This document shows, in pieces, positions 43,116 to 52,257 of a stretch of DNA of 64,000 bases. The stretch comes from Gammaproteobacteria bacterium (lineage in GTDB: Bacteria > Pseudomonadota > Gammaproteobacteria > JAJPIJ01), in contig JAJVIQ010000014.1 of the NCBI GenBank assembly GCA_022071965.1, positions 27,128 to 91,127 on the forward strand, written 5' to 3'. A program made the translations under genes and the position numbers. Positions within the stretch are counted from its first letter, which is position 1; each line of letters opens with the position of its first letter. The notes below the pieces were generated by a model that did no database searches, was not told where the DNA came from, and saw nothing but the letters and a program-made list of their open reading frames with translations.

Positions 43116-43811
43116 ATGACGAGCGAAGAACTGAGGCAGTGGCGCAAGGCCGAGCGGGCACGCCTGATCGCGGCGCGCGTCGCCGTCGATGCGGCGACGC
43201 TCACCGCCTACCGCACCGCCATCGACGCGCACATCGAGCGCGCGTTTCCCGGGCTCCGGCGCGGCATCGTCGCGTTCTGCTGGCCCCACAAGAACGAGTA
43301 CGACGCGCGCTTCCTCGCCCGCCGACTGCGCGACGCCGGCGCGCGGACCGCCCTGCCAGTGGTGCTCGCGCCGCGGCAGCCGATGATCTTCCGCCTGTGG
43401 AAACCCGGTGACGCGATGGCCAGGGGCGTCTACGACATCCCCTACCCCGCTGCCGGCGAGGCAGTCGAGCCGGATGCCGCGATCGTGCCCATGAACGGGT
43501 TCGACGCCGCCGGCTATCGCCTCGGCTACGGCGGCGGCTATTTCGATCGCACGCTCGCCGGGCTGCGCGCGCGCCGCCCCGGCCGCCCGGTGGCCATCGG
43601 CGTGAGCTTCGAGCTCGCGCGCCTCGAGAGCATCGACCCGCAGTGGTTCGACATTCCGATGGATTACGTTGTCACCGAGCGCGGCGTCTACGAGCGGCAG
43701 GACGGGCGGCTCGCGCTGCTCGAGCCGCCGCGGGTCGCGCCCCCGCCCGACGGCTACAGCTCGCCGGCGTGTCTCGCGCACGAGATCAAGGACGACCGGC
43801 CGGAGAAGTAG
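43116..43811 (+). CDS. 5-formyltetrahydrofolate cyclo-ligase
   Basis: 231 residues. The family blocks are present: FCWPHKNEYDARFLA, LPVVLAPRQPMIFRLW, AIVPMNGFDAAGYRLGYGGGYFDRTLA with the ATP/folate loop, and GVSFELARLESI. It makes 5,10-methenyl-THF from 5-formyl-THF and ATP (EC 6.3.3.2). The C-terminal 20 residues are extra. The start ATG at 43116 is preceded by TTGGAA. It heads a run of plus-strand genes with a DUF2784 membrane protein next. Confidence 0.93.
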   Translation: MTSEELRQWRKAERARLIAARVAVDAATLTAYRTAIDAHIERAFPGLRRGIVAFCWPHKNEYDARFLARRLRDAGARTALPVVLAPRQPMIFRLWKPGDAMARGVYDIPYPAAGEAVEPDAAIVPMNGFDAAGYRLGYGGGYFDRTLAGLRARRPGRPVAIGVSFELARLESIDPQWFDIPMDYVVTERGVYERQDGRLALLEPPRVAPPPDGYSSPACLAHEIKDDRPEK

Positions 43812-43875
43812 GCGGGGCCGGGGCGGCGCGTGCGGCAGCGATGAACACGCCGACGCCGCGCCGCGACACGGTCCG

Positions 43876-44283
43876 ATGAGCCAGGCGTGGTATCGGGTGC
43901 TGGCCGATGCGGTTCTCATCGCGCACACGGGCGTGGTCGTGTTCGTGGTGCTCGGGTTCCTGACCATCGTTATCGGCAACCTGGCGCGCTGGTCGTGGGT
44001 GAACCATCCGTGGTTCCGGTTGTGCCACCTCGCGGCGATCGGCTTCGTGGTCGCCTGGAGCTGTCTGGACCTGGTTTGTCCGCTCACCGATCTGGAGATG
44101 TGGCTGCGCCGGCAGGCAGGACAGGCAGCCTACCGCGGCGGCTTCGTCGAGCACTGGCTGCACCGCATCCTCTACTACGAGGCGCCCGGCTGGGTGTTCA
44201 CCGCCGTCTACACGGCCTTCGGCCTGCTGGTGCTGGCGACCTGGTTTCTCTTCCCGCCCCGCCGGCGGCGCGATGACGCCTGA
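43876..44283 (+). CDS. DUF2784 membrane protein
   Basis: 135 residues with four hydrophobic segments. LIAHTGVVVFVVLGFLTIVIG, then WVNHPWFRLCHLAAIGFVVAWS and VCPLTDLEMWLRRQAG, followed by GGFVEHWLHRILYYE, are the conserved DUF2784 blocks. Function unknown; inner membrane. It starts 64 bases after the cyclo-ligase gene and is probably in its operon. Confidence 0.92.
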   Translation: MSQAWYRVLADAVLIAHTGVVVFVVLGFLTIVIGNLARWSWVNHPWFRLCHLAAIGFVVAWSCLDLVCPLTDLEMWLRRQAGQAAYRGGFVEHWLHRILYYEAPGWVFTAVYTAFGLLVLATWFLFPPRRRRDDA

Positions 44284-44523
44284 CCAGCGGCGGTCTGCCC
44301 GGGCGGCCTCCCGGGCCTTGCGTTGTCATCGATGCCCTCCATCGCCTCCCGCCCGTCTTTCCCTTCGGGCGGAACGGGCCCGCACGGCCAACCTCAACAA
44401 TGCCGGGACCCCGCCGATATGTGCTGCATCTGACACCCGGGAAGTCCTGAATCCGGCTGCTTCAGGTTATCGTGATCGCAGCGCTCGGCCGGCAGCGCGC
44501 ACCCGGCCCGGAGATTGTCGCAT

Positions 44524-45810
44524 ATGGCATTCGGCAAGGTAGGCAAGTACGTCATCACCAGGGAGATCAGCCGTGGTGGCATGGGCACCGTCTACCTGGG
44601 CCACGACCCCTACGCCGACACGCCCGTGGCGATCAAGATCGCGCACGCCGAGCAGCTCAAGGAGGAGGAGTCCGGCGCGCGGTTCCGCAAGATGTTCTTC
44701 AACGAGGCGCGCACGGCGGGCCTGCTCACCCATCCGAACATCGTCCGCATCTTCGACGCCGGCGTGGACGGCGAGAACTGCTACATCGTCATGGAGTACA
44801 TCGAGGGCGGCGCGACGCTGAAGCCCGCGTGCAAGCCCGAGGGCCTGCTGCCCCTGGGCCGGGTGATCGAGGTCATCTTCAAGTGCGCCAAGGCCCTGGA
44901 CCACGCGCACCGGCAGGGGATCATCCATCGCGACATCAAGCCCGGAAACATCCTGGTCTCCGGGGATTTCGAGGTGAAGATCGGCGACTTCGGCATCGCC
45001 TACCTCAACCGCACGGATTCCGATCAGACGATGGTGCTGGGCGTGGCCGGATCGCCGCGTTACATGTCCCCGGAGCAGATCAGCGACCAGAACCTTACCG
45101 CGCAGACCGATGTGTTCTCGCTCGGCGTGATCATGTACGAGATGCTGACCGGCCGGAGTCCGTTCGCCGCGGACAACTTCCCGCTCCTCATCCAGAAGAT
45201 CATGACCGAGGAACCCGCGCCGATACGGCAGCATCGGCCGGAGCTCGACGAGATGCTCGAGGCCATCGTCGCCAGGGCGCTCGCGAAGAAGCCCTCGGCG
45301 CGCTACGCCTCCGCGCTCGATCTGGCCACCGATCTCAGCAACGCCTTCGAACGGCTGCTGATGAAGGCGGCCAGGCAGATCGACATCGACGAGCGGTTCG
45401 CCTGCGTGCGGAGGCTGCCGTTCTTCCAGGAGTTCACGGACGCGGAATTGCGCGAACTGGTGAATGCCGGGATCTGGATCAACGCCGAAGCGGGCAGGCA
45501 GATCATCGTCGAGGGCGAACTCGACGAATCCTTCTACGTCATCGTCGACGGCGAGGCCTCGGTCCGCAAGGGCGACAAGGAGCTGAGCGCGCTGCGCCAG
45601 GGCGACTGCATCGGCGAAATGGGTTACCTGATGCGCACCAAGCGCGCCGCGTCGATCTTCGCCGGGACGCGCATCACACTGGTGCAGTTCAATCCCACCG
45701 TGATGAAGAAGACCTCCTCGGAGTGCCAGATCAAGTTCCTGCGCGCCTTCCTGCGCACGGTCATCGTGCGTCTGACCGCCACGATCGAACGTCTCACGTT
45801 GCCTGCATAG
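44524..45810 (+). CDS. Ser/Thr protein kinase fused to a cyclic-nucleotide-binding domain
   Basis: 428 residues. The kinase domain (10-265) has ISRGGMGTVYLGHD, VAIKIAHAEQ, HRDIKPGNIL (His135, Asp137, Lys139), KIGDFGIAYL, GSPRYMSPEQI and DVFSLGVIMYEML, all canonical. From about 300 a cNMP-binding domain follows (LPFFQEFTDAELREL, IVEGELDESFYVIVDGEASVRKG, CIGEMGYLMRTKRAASI), with the phosphate-binding cassette G-E-M-x(6)-R-A present. There is no membrane segment. Cyclic AMP or a similar ligand probably controls kinase activity. The next gene, 97 bases on, is a DUF1631-like protein and may be its partner or substrate. Confidence 0.93.
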   Translation: MAFGKVGKYVITREISRGGMGTVYLGHDPYADTPVAIKIAHAEQLKEEESGARFRKMFFNEARTAGLLTHPNIVRIFDAGVDGENCYIVMEYIEGGATLKPACKPEGLLPLGRVIEVIFKCAKALDHAHRQGIIHRDIKPGNILVSGDFEVKIGDFGIAYLNRTDSDQTMVLGVAGSPRYMSPEQISDQNLTAQTDVFSLGVIMYEMLTGRSPFAADNFPLLIQKIMTEEPAPIRQHRPELDEMLEAIVARALAKKPSARYASALDLATDLSNAFERLLMKAARQIDIDERFACVRRLPFFQEFTDAELRELVNAGIWINAEAGRQIIVEGELDESFYVIVDGEASVRKGDKELSALRQGDCIGEMGYLMRTKRAASIFAGTRITLVQFNPTVMKKTSSECQIKFLRAFLRTVIVRLTATIERLTLPA

Positions 45811-45907
45811 CGCTCCGGGCAGCGCCACGCGCGGCTCGCGGCTCCCGCACGCGGGATCGCACTCAAGTTCCCTCAACTCTGTCCGATACCCCGGGGAGCG
45901 ACGCAAC

Positions 45908-47047
45908 ATGGCCGAGCGATACGCGTTGACCCTTATGCTACAGTCCGAACAGAGTACGCCCCGGGCCGCGGATGCAGGCGGACAGCGCTACGCGGTCTGG
46001 CTCGGGGCCCTGGTGACCGGGTTCTGCACCTACGGCGCGGCCTGCTGGATCACGCAGCTCAGTGCAACCGAGATGCGGCTGATGCTGGCCGGTCCGGCGG
46101 TGCTGGCCCCGGATCGCCTCAGGTCCGGCCGGAAGATCGTCATGCACATCTCGCATCGCACCGGCGAGACCTGGCGCATACTCCCCATCCGGGCCGCCGT
46201 CATCGGCGCGGACGGCAACTTTTTCACGGCACGGCTGCTCGAGCCAGGCCCGGCCGTCATCGAGGAACTGCTGCGTGCCCTCATCGCCGAGGGACGTGCC
46301 AAGCCGCGGCCGACCAACTCGCGGTTGACCCAGGTGCGTGCCAACCTCGCGGCGCCAGCCGTGACGCCGGCCGTGACTCCGTCCGCGGCGCCCGCCACGC
46401 CGCCCGCACGCGAGGTGCCCGCGCATCTGCTCGACACCGCCTCACGCTGCCGGGCCATCGCGCTGGACCTGGGGACCAAGTGGGCGCTTGCATTGATGGA
46501 CGGGCTCGACACACGTCTGTTCGCTCGCCTGAGCGACGAAAAGGAGAAGCCGGCGCAACAGCAGCTCGACGAATGCTATCTGAGCTTCGTGATGGCGAGG
46601 GAGAAGCTGGTGAGCGAGATCGCGATCGGCCTCGCCGCTCAGGCGGAGGGCGCCCTCGATCCGGACCTCTACGGTGGCCAGGACGGGCCGCAGGGCCCCG
46701 CGAGCGCCGTTGCCGACCTGACCGCCACCATCGGACTGATGGAGGCGTTGGACTCGCCCGACCTCGGCGGTCTCCGCAAGGACGCGCCCCCTTGCGAGCC
46801 GATGCGGCGGTGGGAACGGGAACTGGCGCGCCTCACCGATGCGCCGGTCACGGAGGCGAATGACCCCGTCGGCCTCGTCGCCGTATGTGCGCTCGCGACC
46901 GAGACCGTGCTTCGCCACTGGCCATCCGGGGCGAACGTGCGGACGCTCATACACGATGCCCTGGCCGACAGTGCGCAGAAGCTCGACGCCTTCTACGAGG
47001 GGCTCGCTGCCGGCCTCGCCGACACGAGCGGCGCCTCGAAATCCTGA
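45908..47047 (+). CDS. DUF1631-N-like protein with novel N-terminal domain
   Basis: 379 residues. Residues 1-125 form a domain I do not recognise (QRYAVWLGALVTGFCTYGAACW, then IVMHISHRTGETWRILPIRAAVI), possibly PilZ-like. An Ala/Pro linker (about 135-170) precedes a helical part in which ALALMDGLDTRLFARLSDEKEKPAQQQ and ECYLSFVMAREKLVSEI resemble the N-terminal region of DUF1631 proteins. It lacks the C-terminal DUF1631 part, which occurs as a separate gene at 26126-26710. Follows the cNMP-kinase gene and is convergent with the next. Function unknown; a signalling role is inferred from context. Confidence 0.65.
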   Translation: MAERYALTLMLQSEQSTPRAADAGGQRYAVWLGALVTGFCTYGAACWITQLSATEMRLMLAGPAVLAPDRLRSGRKIVMHISHRTGETWRILPIRAAVIGADGNFFTARLLEPGPAVIEELLRALIAEGRAKPRPTNSRLTQVRANLAAPAVTPAVTPSAAPATPPAREVPAHLLDTASRCRAIALDLGTKWALALMDGLDTRLFARLSDEKEKPAQQQLDECYLSFVMAREKLVSEIAIGLAAQAEGALDPDLYGGQDGPQGPASAVADLTATIGLMEALDSPDLGGLRKDAPPCEPMRRWERELARLTDAPVTEANDPVGLVAVCALATETVLRHWPSGANVRTLIHDALADSAQKLDAFYEGLAAGLADTSGASKS

Positions 47048-47074
47048 ATCTCCGCCCGCGGCGCCCGGGCCTGC

Positions 47075-47566
47075 TCAGGCCTCGGGACTGAAATGCCGGG
47101 CCCACACCGGTGCGGCCTGCCGGTGCTGGTTGACGCCGCGGAAGAAGGCTCGCGAGAGATCCGCGACGCCCGTCTGCGCGTCGCTCAACTGCTCCACGCT
47201 CGGGCGGTACACGAGAAAGCCTTGCTCGTGTTTCGCGCTCCGGTAGGGCACGGTCATGGCGAAGGAGCGCGGCTCCCTGCCGTACAGGCGCGCCTCGATG
47301 ATGAGGCCGTCGGTCTTCTCGCCGGATTCGCGGGTGACGTAGCCGTCGAAGATCAGGACCGCCCGCAGGGCGGCATCCGGGTTGCGCCGCAGCCACTCGT
47401 GCCCCGTCTTCACGGCCTCGCCTGCATCGGGGTTCTCCAACCGGGTCATCTCGCGCGTACTGTTGAACTTCTCGAAGGCGAGCAGCGGGACCATCGTCTC
47501 GCCCTCCGAGACGCTCCAGAGGGCGTGGGCGGCGAAGTAGCCTGCAAGCGTGGCGGTGTCGTTCAC
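47075..47566 (-). CDS. Conserved-looking hypothetical protein
   Basis: 163 residues from a GTG at 47566 preceded by GGGAGG, one base after the stop of the upstream gene. The chain is soluble: ALWSVSEGETMVPLLAFE, ALRAVLIFDGYVTRES, DGLIIEARLYGREPRSFAMTVPYR, strand-helix mixed. No family is recognised. It ends a minus-strand run with a small membrane protein and a quinone oxidoreductase and is convergent with the DUF1631-like gene. Confidence 0.65.
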   Translation of the reverse strand: MNDTATLAGYFAAHALWSVSEGETMVPLLAFEKFNSTREMTRLENPDAGEAVKTGHEWLRRNPDAALRAVLIFDGYVTRESGEKTDGLIIEARLYGREPRSFAMTVPYRSAKHEQGFLVYRPSVEQLSDAQTGVADLSRAFFRGVNQHRQAAPVWARHFSPEA

Positions 47567-47567
47567 G

Positions 47568-47834
47568 TCAGTCCTCCCGATCGGAAGGAGAGGAGGAGCG
47601 GCGAGTCTCGGCGGCGCGCGTCATGATCATCCTGATCATGTGCACGTTGAACGGCACGAGCAGCGCCACGCCCAGCAGCAGGAACACGACGGGATAGTGG
47701 CCGAACCGCATGCCTTGCGGAAGCAGGTCGGTGCCGCTGCCGATCTTCACCAGGCCGAGCGCGATCAGCACCAGGCCGATGGCCTCCAGGACCACCAGCC
47801 ATACCGGTATCGAAACTCCCTGCCGAGTCTTCAT
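47568..47834 (-). CDS. Two-segment membrane protein, DUF1418-like
   Basis: 88 residues with two hydrophobic helices (VWLVVLEAIGLVLIALGLV and YPVVFLLLGVALLVPFNVHM) joined by a short loop LPQGMRFG. The overall pattern and length recall DUF1418/YbjC inner-membrane proteins, but identity is low by eye. It lies between the quinone oxidoreductase and the 163-aa gene and overlaps neither, with one base to the next start. Confidence 0.6.
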   Translation of the reverse strand: MKTRQGVSIPVWLVVLEAIGLVLIALGLVKIGSGTDLLPQGMRFGHYPVVFLLLGVALLVPFNVHMIRMIMTRAAETRRSSSPSDRED

Positions 47835-47910
47835 GATCCTGGCCCTGGCCTCTCCGTACGGTCGCACCGGCGCGACCAAACGCCCTGTCCCGGGCTCCTG
47901 CGCTCGCCCC

Positions 47911-48885
47911 TCACGGCGTAAGGACCGTGGAGCCGGTGGTGCGGCGGGCCTCGAGATCGCGATGCGCCTGCGCCGCCTCGCGCAGCGGATAACGCTGCGC
48001 GACGTCGATCCGCACCTTGCCGGAGACGACCACCTCGAAGAGTTCCGCGGCCATCGCCAGCAGGTCGCCGCGCCTGGCGGCATAGGCGAACAGCGTCGGG
48101 CGCGTGAGGAACAGCGATCCGAGGCGCGAGAGGACGCCGGTGTCGAACGGCGGCACCACGCCCGAGGCGTTGCCGAAGCTCACCATCATCCCGAGCGGCC
48201 GCAGGCAGGACAGTGAATCCATGAAAGTGTCCTTGCCGACGGAGTCGTAGACCACGGGCACGCCCTCCCCTTCGGTGAGCTCGCGCACCCGCTCGACGAA
48301 TCTCTCCCGCGTGTAGACGACGGTATGATCGCAGCCGTGCGCGCGCGCCAACGCCGCCTTGGCATCCGAACCCACCGTGCCGATGACGCGGGCGCCCAGT
48401 GCCTTGGCCCACTGGCACATGATGAGCCCCACGCCGCCCGCCGCCGCATGCACGAGGATGGTATCGCCGGGCTGCACGCGATAGGTCCGCCGCAGCAGGT
48501 ATTGCGCCGTCAGGCCCTTCAGCATCATCCCGGCCGCCTGCTCGAAGCCGATGTCCGCCGGCAGTCTCACCAGCCGATCGGCGGGCAGGTTGCGCACATC
48601 GGCGTACGAGCCCGGCGGCCCGCCTGCGTAGCCCACGCGATCGCCCGCGGCAATGTCGGTGACGCCGGGACCGACGGCCTCCACCACGCCGGCGCCCTCC
48701 ACGCCGATGCCCGAGGGCAGGGAAAGCGGATACGCGCCGGTGCGGTGATAGATGTCGATGTAGTTCACGCCCACCGCCTGCTGGCGCACCGTCGCCTCGC
48801 CGGCCGCCGGCGGCGGCACCACGACGTCCTCGGCCCGCAGCACCTCCGGTCCGCCGGTTTCCGCAAATCGAATCGCGCAGGTCAT
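47911..48885 (-). CDS. Zinc-independent quinone oxidoreductase (QOR/MDR family)
   Basis: 324 residues. N-terminal GroES-like domain with VGVNYIDIYHRTGAYPL and GIGVEGAGVVEAVGPGV, then a nucleotide domain with ILVHAAAGGVGLIMCQWAKALGARVIGTV (near 145-172) and VVYDSVGKDTF, the usual QOR motifs. Zinc ligands of alcohol dehydrogenases are absent. It reduces quinones with NADPH as single electrons. The start ATG at 48885 is supported by family length. It heads a three-gene minus-strand run. Confidence 0.94.
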   Translation of the reverse strand: MTCAIRFAETGGPEVLRAEDVVVPPPAAGEATVRQQAVGVNYIDIYHRTGAYPLSLPSGIGVEGAGVVEAVGPGVTDIAAGDRVGYAGGPPGSYADVRNLPADRLVRLPADIGFEQAAGMMLKGLTAQYLLRRTYRVQPGDTILVHAAAGGVGLIMCQWAKALGARVIGTVGSDAKAALARAHGCDHTVVYTRERFVERVRELTEGEGVPVVYDSVGKDTFMDSLSCLRPLGMMVSFGNASGVVPPFDTGVLSRLGSLFLTRPTLFAYAARRGDLLAMAAELFEVVVSGKVRIDVAQRYPLREAAQAHRDLEARRTTGSTVLTP

Positions 48886-48980
48886 GGCGATTTCCGCTCC
48901 GCGTTTGTCGCAAACTGCGGATTATCGATACTGGCCGGGTACGCAGGCAACCTCGCCGTGACGGTTTTCCCGAAGGCGGC

Positions 48981-49754
48981 CTAGGAGACGAACAGGACCG
49001 AGTCGAACAAGGCGCCCAACTCCTCGGTGAGCGCGCCGGCGGCGGCGGCCGACAGCACCAGCACGGAGGACCGGAACCCGCGCATCGACCTCGACAGACT
49101 CTCGACGTCGCCCGTGTGCTCCACCACGTGCACCGCCTCCGGACGCGCGCCGATCCGACCGGCGACGAGCCGGCGCGCCGCGTGCATGCCGGCGCCCGCG
49201 CCCGACGGCACGACGCACAGCAGGCGATCGGGCCTGCCGCCGGCCAGCCGCCACGCCGCGTCGATCACCCGCCCGGCATCGCCGTCAGCCTCGATCAGCG
49301 CCGAGACCACGCCGTCGCGTGCCATGGCCGGACGCGCGGACATCCCCCCGCCCTGGCGGGCGCACAGGAACAGCAGGTCCACCGTGGGCAGCAGCCTCAT
49401 CGCCTGCTCCAGCAGCCGGCCGCGCGCGATCCGGAACGAAAGCGGCAGCTGCAGCTCCGCGGCGATCGCGGCGAGCTGATCGCGCAGGACGTCGGCCTGC
49501 CGCTGCATCAGCGCCACCACGTCGCCCACGTGCAGTTCGCGGACCCGGCCGGAGACCACGCCGATCTCGCGCGTCAGCGGCAGCTCCGCGGCCCGGATCA
49601 GCCTCACGTCCTCGACGAACAGGCCGAGCAGTTCGTCCACGCGCGCCGGATCCGCGAACATCGCCGCCAGCCGCAGCAGCTCGGGATCGACGCGCCCGCC
49701 CTCGCCCACCAGCGCGAGACGCCGCACGGCTTTCTCGACCATCGCCTTGGCCAT
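48981..49754 (-). CDS. Unknown protein coupled to a Lon-like protease
   Basis: 257 residues, soluble. It begins MAKAMVEKAVRRLAL, and a later part has GGRPDRLLCVVPSGAGAGMHAARRLVAGRIG and RSSVLVLSAAAAGALTEEL, an alpha-beta Rossmann-like pattern that could be a universal-stress or response-like fold. No family is recognised. Only four bases separate it from the protease stop, and GGGGAAG overlapping that stop serves as its ribosome site, so they are translated together. It may act as an adaptor, substrate or sensor for the protease (inference). Confidence 0.7.
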   Translation of the reverse strand: MAKAMVEKAVRRLALVGEGGRVDPELLRLAAMFADPARVDELLGLFVEDVRLIRAAELPLTREIGVVSGRVRELHVGDVVALMQRQADVLRDQLAAIAAELQLPLSFRIARGRLLEQAMRLLPTVDLLFLCARQGGGMSARPAMARDGVVSALIEADGDAGRVIDAAWRLAGGRPDRLLCVVPSGAGAGMHAARRLVAGRIGARPEAVHVVEHTGDVESLSRSMRGFRSSVLVLSAAAAGALTEELGALFDSVLFVS

Positions 49755-49758
49755 CGGT

Positions 49759-52257
49759 CTACTTCCCCGATTTGTCCACGGGCGGGCTCGCGGGCGCCTT
49801 CCCGCGCTCGCGCACCCTCTTCACGCGCACCGGCAGGTTGGCGTAGGCCTGGCGCATGAGCGAGAGCTCGGTCAGCCGCGCGGCCACACGGGCATTGATG
49901 CTGTCCTTCGGGAACATGCCTTTGTCGTCCAACTCCCCGGCGGCCACACCGGTCAACAGCGCGATCGCCTCGTCGACGTGATTGACGGGGTAGAGATGAA
50001 ATCTCGCCTCGCGCGCCGCCTGCACCACGTCGGCCCGCAGCATCAGATGCCTGGCGTTCGCCGCCGGGATGATCACGCCCTGCTCCCCGCTCAGACGGCG
50101 GGCCTGGCAGATGTCGAAGTAACCCTCGATCTTCTCGTTGACGCCGCCGATCGGCTGCACCTCGCCGTATTGATTGACCGACCCGGTCACCGCCAGCGAT
50201 TGGCGGATCGGCACCGCCGCCAGCGAGGACAGCAGCGCGGCGAGCTCGGCTACCGATGCGCTGTCTCCCTCGACCTCGGCGTAGGTCTGCTCGAACGACA
50301 GGCTGGCCGACATCGCATGCGGCCGATCTCCGCTGTAGCGCGAGGCCAGATACGAGGCGAGGATGAGCACCCCCTTGGAGTGGATGGGACCGCCGAGCTC
50401 CACCTCGCGCTGAATGTCGATGATCTCGCCCTCGCCGAGACGCGTGGTGGCGGTGATGCGCGTCGGATGGGCGAAGGCGTGCTCGCCGACCAGCGCCACC
50501 GACAGGCCGTTGACCACGCCGATGCGCTCGCCGGCGGTGTCGATCATCAGCTCGCCGCGCAGGATGGCGCTCTGTATGCGCTCGCGCAGCCGCCCGCTGC
50601 GCCGGCGCCGGCCCTCGATGGCCTGCGCCACATGCTCGGCGGAGACCGTCCGTGCGCCGGCCTTGCGTGCGCAGTAATCGGATTCGCGCAGCAGGTTGCC
50701 GAGATCCTCCATGCTCGTGGAGAGCCGCTCGCTGTCGCCGACCCAGCGCGAGGCCTGCTCGATCACGCACGCCACCGCGCCGCGGTCCAGCCGCATCAGC
50801 CTCTCGTGGCGGACCACCGTGGCGACGAGCTGCGCATACAGCGCCTCCTGCCCGGCGTCGCGCTCCAGCTCGTCCTCGAAGTCGGCCGCCACCTTGAACA
50901 GCTCGCCGAACTCGGAGTCGTAGGCGAGCAGCAGGTAGTACAGCAGCCGCTCTCCGAAGATGACGACCTTCACATTGAGCGGGATCGGTTCCGGCTCGAG
51001 GGCCGCGGTGCTGATGAGACTGTACACCTCGCCCAGGGACTCGATGCGGACCTCGCCGCTGGCCAGCGTGCGCTTCAGTCCCGCCCAGGCGAACGGCTGC
51101 GTCAGCAGCTTCTGCGCGTCGATGAGCAGGTAGCCGCCGTTGGCGCGATGCAGCGCGCCCGGCTTGATGAGCGCGAAGTCGGTGACCAGCGTTCCCAGGC
51201 GCGAGACGTGCTCGATGCGGCCCACCAGGTTCTGGTAGGTCGGAAAGTCCTCGAAGACGATCGGAGCGCCGGTCTCCTTCTCGCCGTTGCCGACGATGAC
51301 GTTGACCGTGTAGCGCCGGAACGACGGCGGCTCGGAGGCGCGCAGGCCCATGAAGCCAGGCTCCGATTCGCCCTCGCTGGCGCGCCGGAAATCGTCGATG
51401 TTCTCCAGCACGTCGGCCTCGACCTCGTCGAGATAGGCCTTCACCGGCGGCAGCCCGGGGTATTTCTCCCGCAGCTCGTCGGTGACCGCGCCGACCGCGA
51501 GGCCGGTCATCTCGCGATTGAGCTCGCGGACTCGCTCGCGCTTCTCCTTGTGCAGCAGGTGCACCTGCCTGATGGCGTCCTGCAGGCGTTCCTGAAGCGC
51601 CAGCACCTTGGACTCCATGGCATGCCGCTCCTCGTCGCTGAGCCTGGAGAATTCCTCCGGGCTCAGCACTTCGCCGTTGCGCATCGGGGCAAAGGAGAAC
51701 CCGCCCGGCGTGCGGATGAGCGCCAGGCCCTGCTTGCCGGCCTCGGTGCCCACCTCCTCGAATATCCGGCCCTCGCGCCCGCCGATCTGGCTGTCGATCT
51801 GCTCCACGCGCGTGCGGTACTCCTCGCTCTCGAAGATGGCCGGGATCGAGGCACGCAGCTCCTCGACGTACTGCTGCATCTCCAGCCGCAGCCGATTGCC
51901 GTACCCTGGCGGCAGGCGCAGGGCACAGGGGCGATGCGGCTGCTTGAAGTTGTTGACGTAGCACCAGTCCTCGGGGACCGGCTCGTCCCTGGCGATGGCG
52001 GCGAGCGCCTGGCTCACGAAGGTGCGCTTGCCGAGGCCCGGCGGCCCGAGCACGTAGAGGTTGTAGCCGCGCCGGCGCACGCCCACGGCCAGCTCCACGG
52101 CCTCGCGGGCACGGGTCTGACCGACGATCGCCTCCAGGTCGGTGAGATCGTCGGTGGTGACGAAGGCCAGGCCGTCGAGCCTGCAGGGTCGGTACAGCGC
52201 CTCGGGGGCAAGGGCGGGTGGGGTCGACACGATGTCCTTTCTGTTGATCTTCCGCAT
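49759..52257 (-). CDS. Lon-like ATP-dependent protease with AAA_32 domain
   Basis: 832 residues. An N-terminal ATPase region has the Walker A YVLGPPGLGKRTF and later HRANGGYLLIDAQKLL (Walker B). A long helical insert (EERHAMESKVLALQERL) separates the modules. The C-terminal Lon protease domain has the Ser666 in EGDSASVAELAALLSSL and Lys709 in GGVNEKIEGYFD, spaced 43 residues, as in Lon. This is the 'Lon-related putative ATP-dependent protease' type of LonB-like enzyme. The start ATG at 52257 is supported by family length; the ribosome site is weak. It heads a two-gene operon. Confidence 0.92.
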   Translation of the reverse strand: MRKINRKDIVSTPPALAPEALYRPCRLDGLAFVTTDDLTDLEAIVGQTRAREAVELAVGVRRRGYNLYVLGPPGLGKRTFVSQALAAIARDEPVPEDWCYVNNFKQPHRPCALRLPPGYGNRLRLEMQQYVEELRASIPAIFESEEYRTRVEQIDSQIGGREGRIFEEVGTEAGKQGLALIRTPGGFSFAPMRNGEVLSPEEFSRLSDEERHAMESKVLALQERLQDAIRQVHLLHKEKRERVRELNREMTGLAVGAVTDELREKYPGLPPVKAYLDEVEADVLENIDDFRRASEGESEPGFMGLRASEPPSFRRYTVNVIVGNGEKETGAPIVFEDFPTYQNLVGRIEHVSRLGTLVTDFALIKPGALHRANGGYLLIDAQKLLTQPFAWAGLKRTLASGEVRIESLGEVYSLISTAALEPEPIPLNVKVVIFGERLLYYLLLAYDSEFGELFKVAADFEDELERDAGQEALYAQLVATVVRHERLMRLDRGAVACVIEQASRWVGDSERLSTSMEDLGNLLRESDYCARKAGARTVSAEHVAQAIEGRRRRSGRLRERIQSAILRGELMIDTAGERIGVVNGLSVALVGEHAFAHPTRITATTRLGEGEIIDIQREVELGGPIHSKGVLILASYLASRYSGDRPHAMSASLSFEQTYAEVEGDSASVAELAALLSSLAAVPIRQSLAVTGSVNQYGEVQPIGGVNEKIEGYFDICQARRLSGEQGVIIPAANARHLMLRADVVQAAREARFHLYPVNHVDEAIALLTGVAAGELDDKGMFPKDSINARVAARLTELSLMRQAYANLPVRVKRVRERGKAPASPPVDKSGK

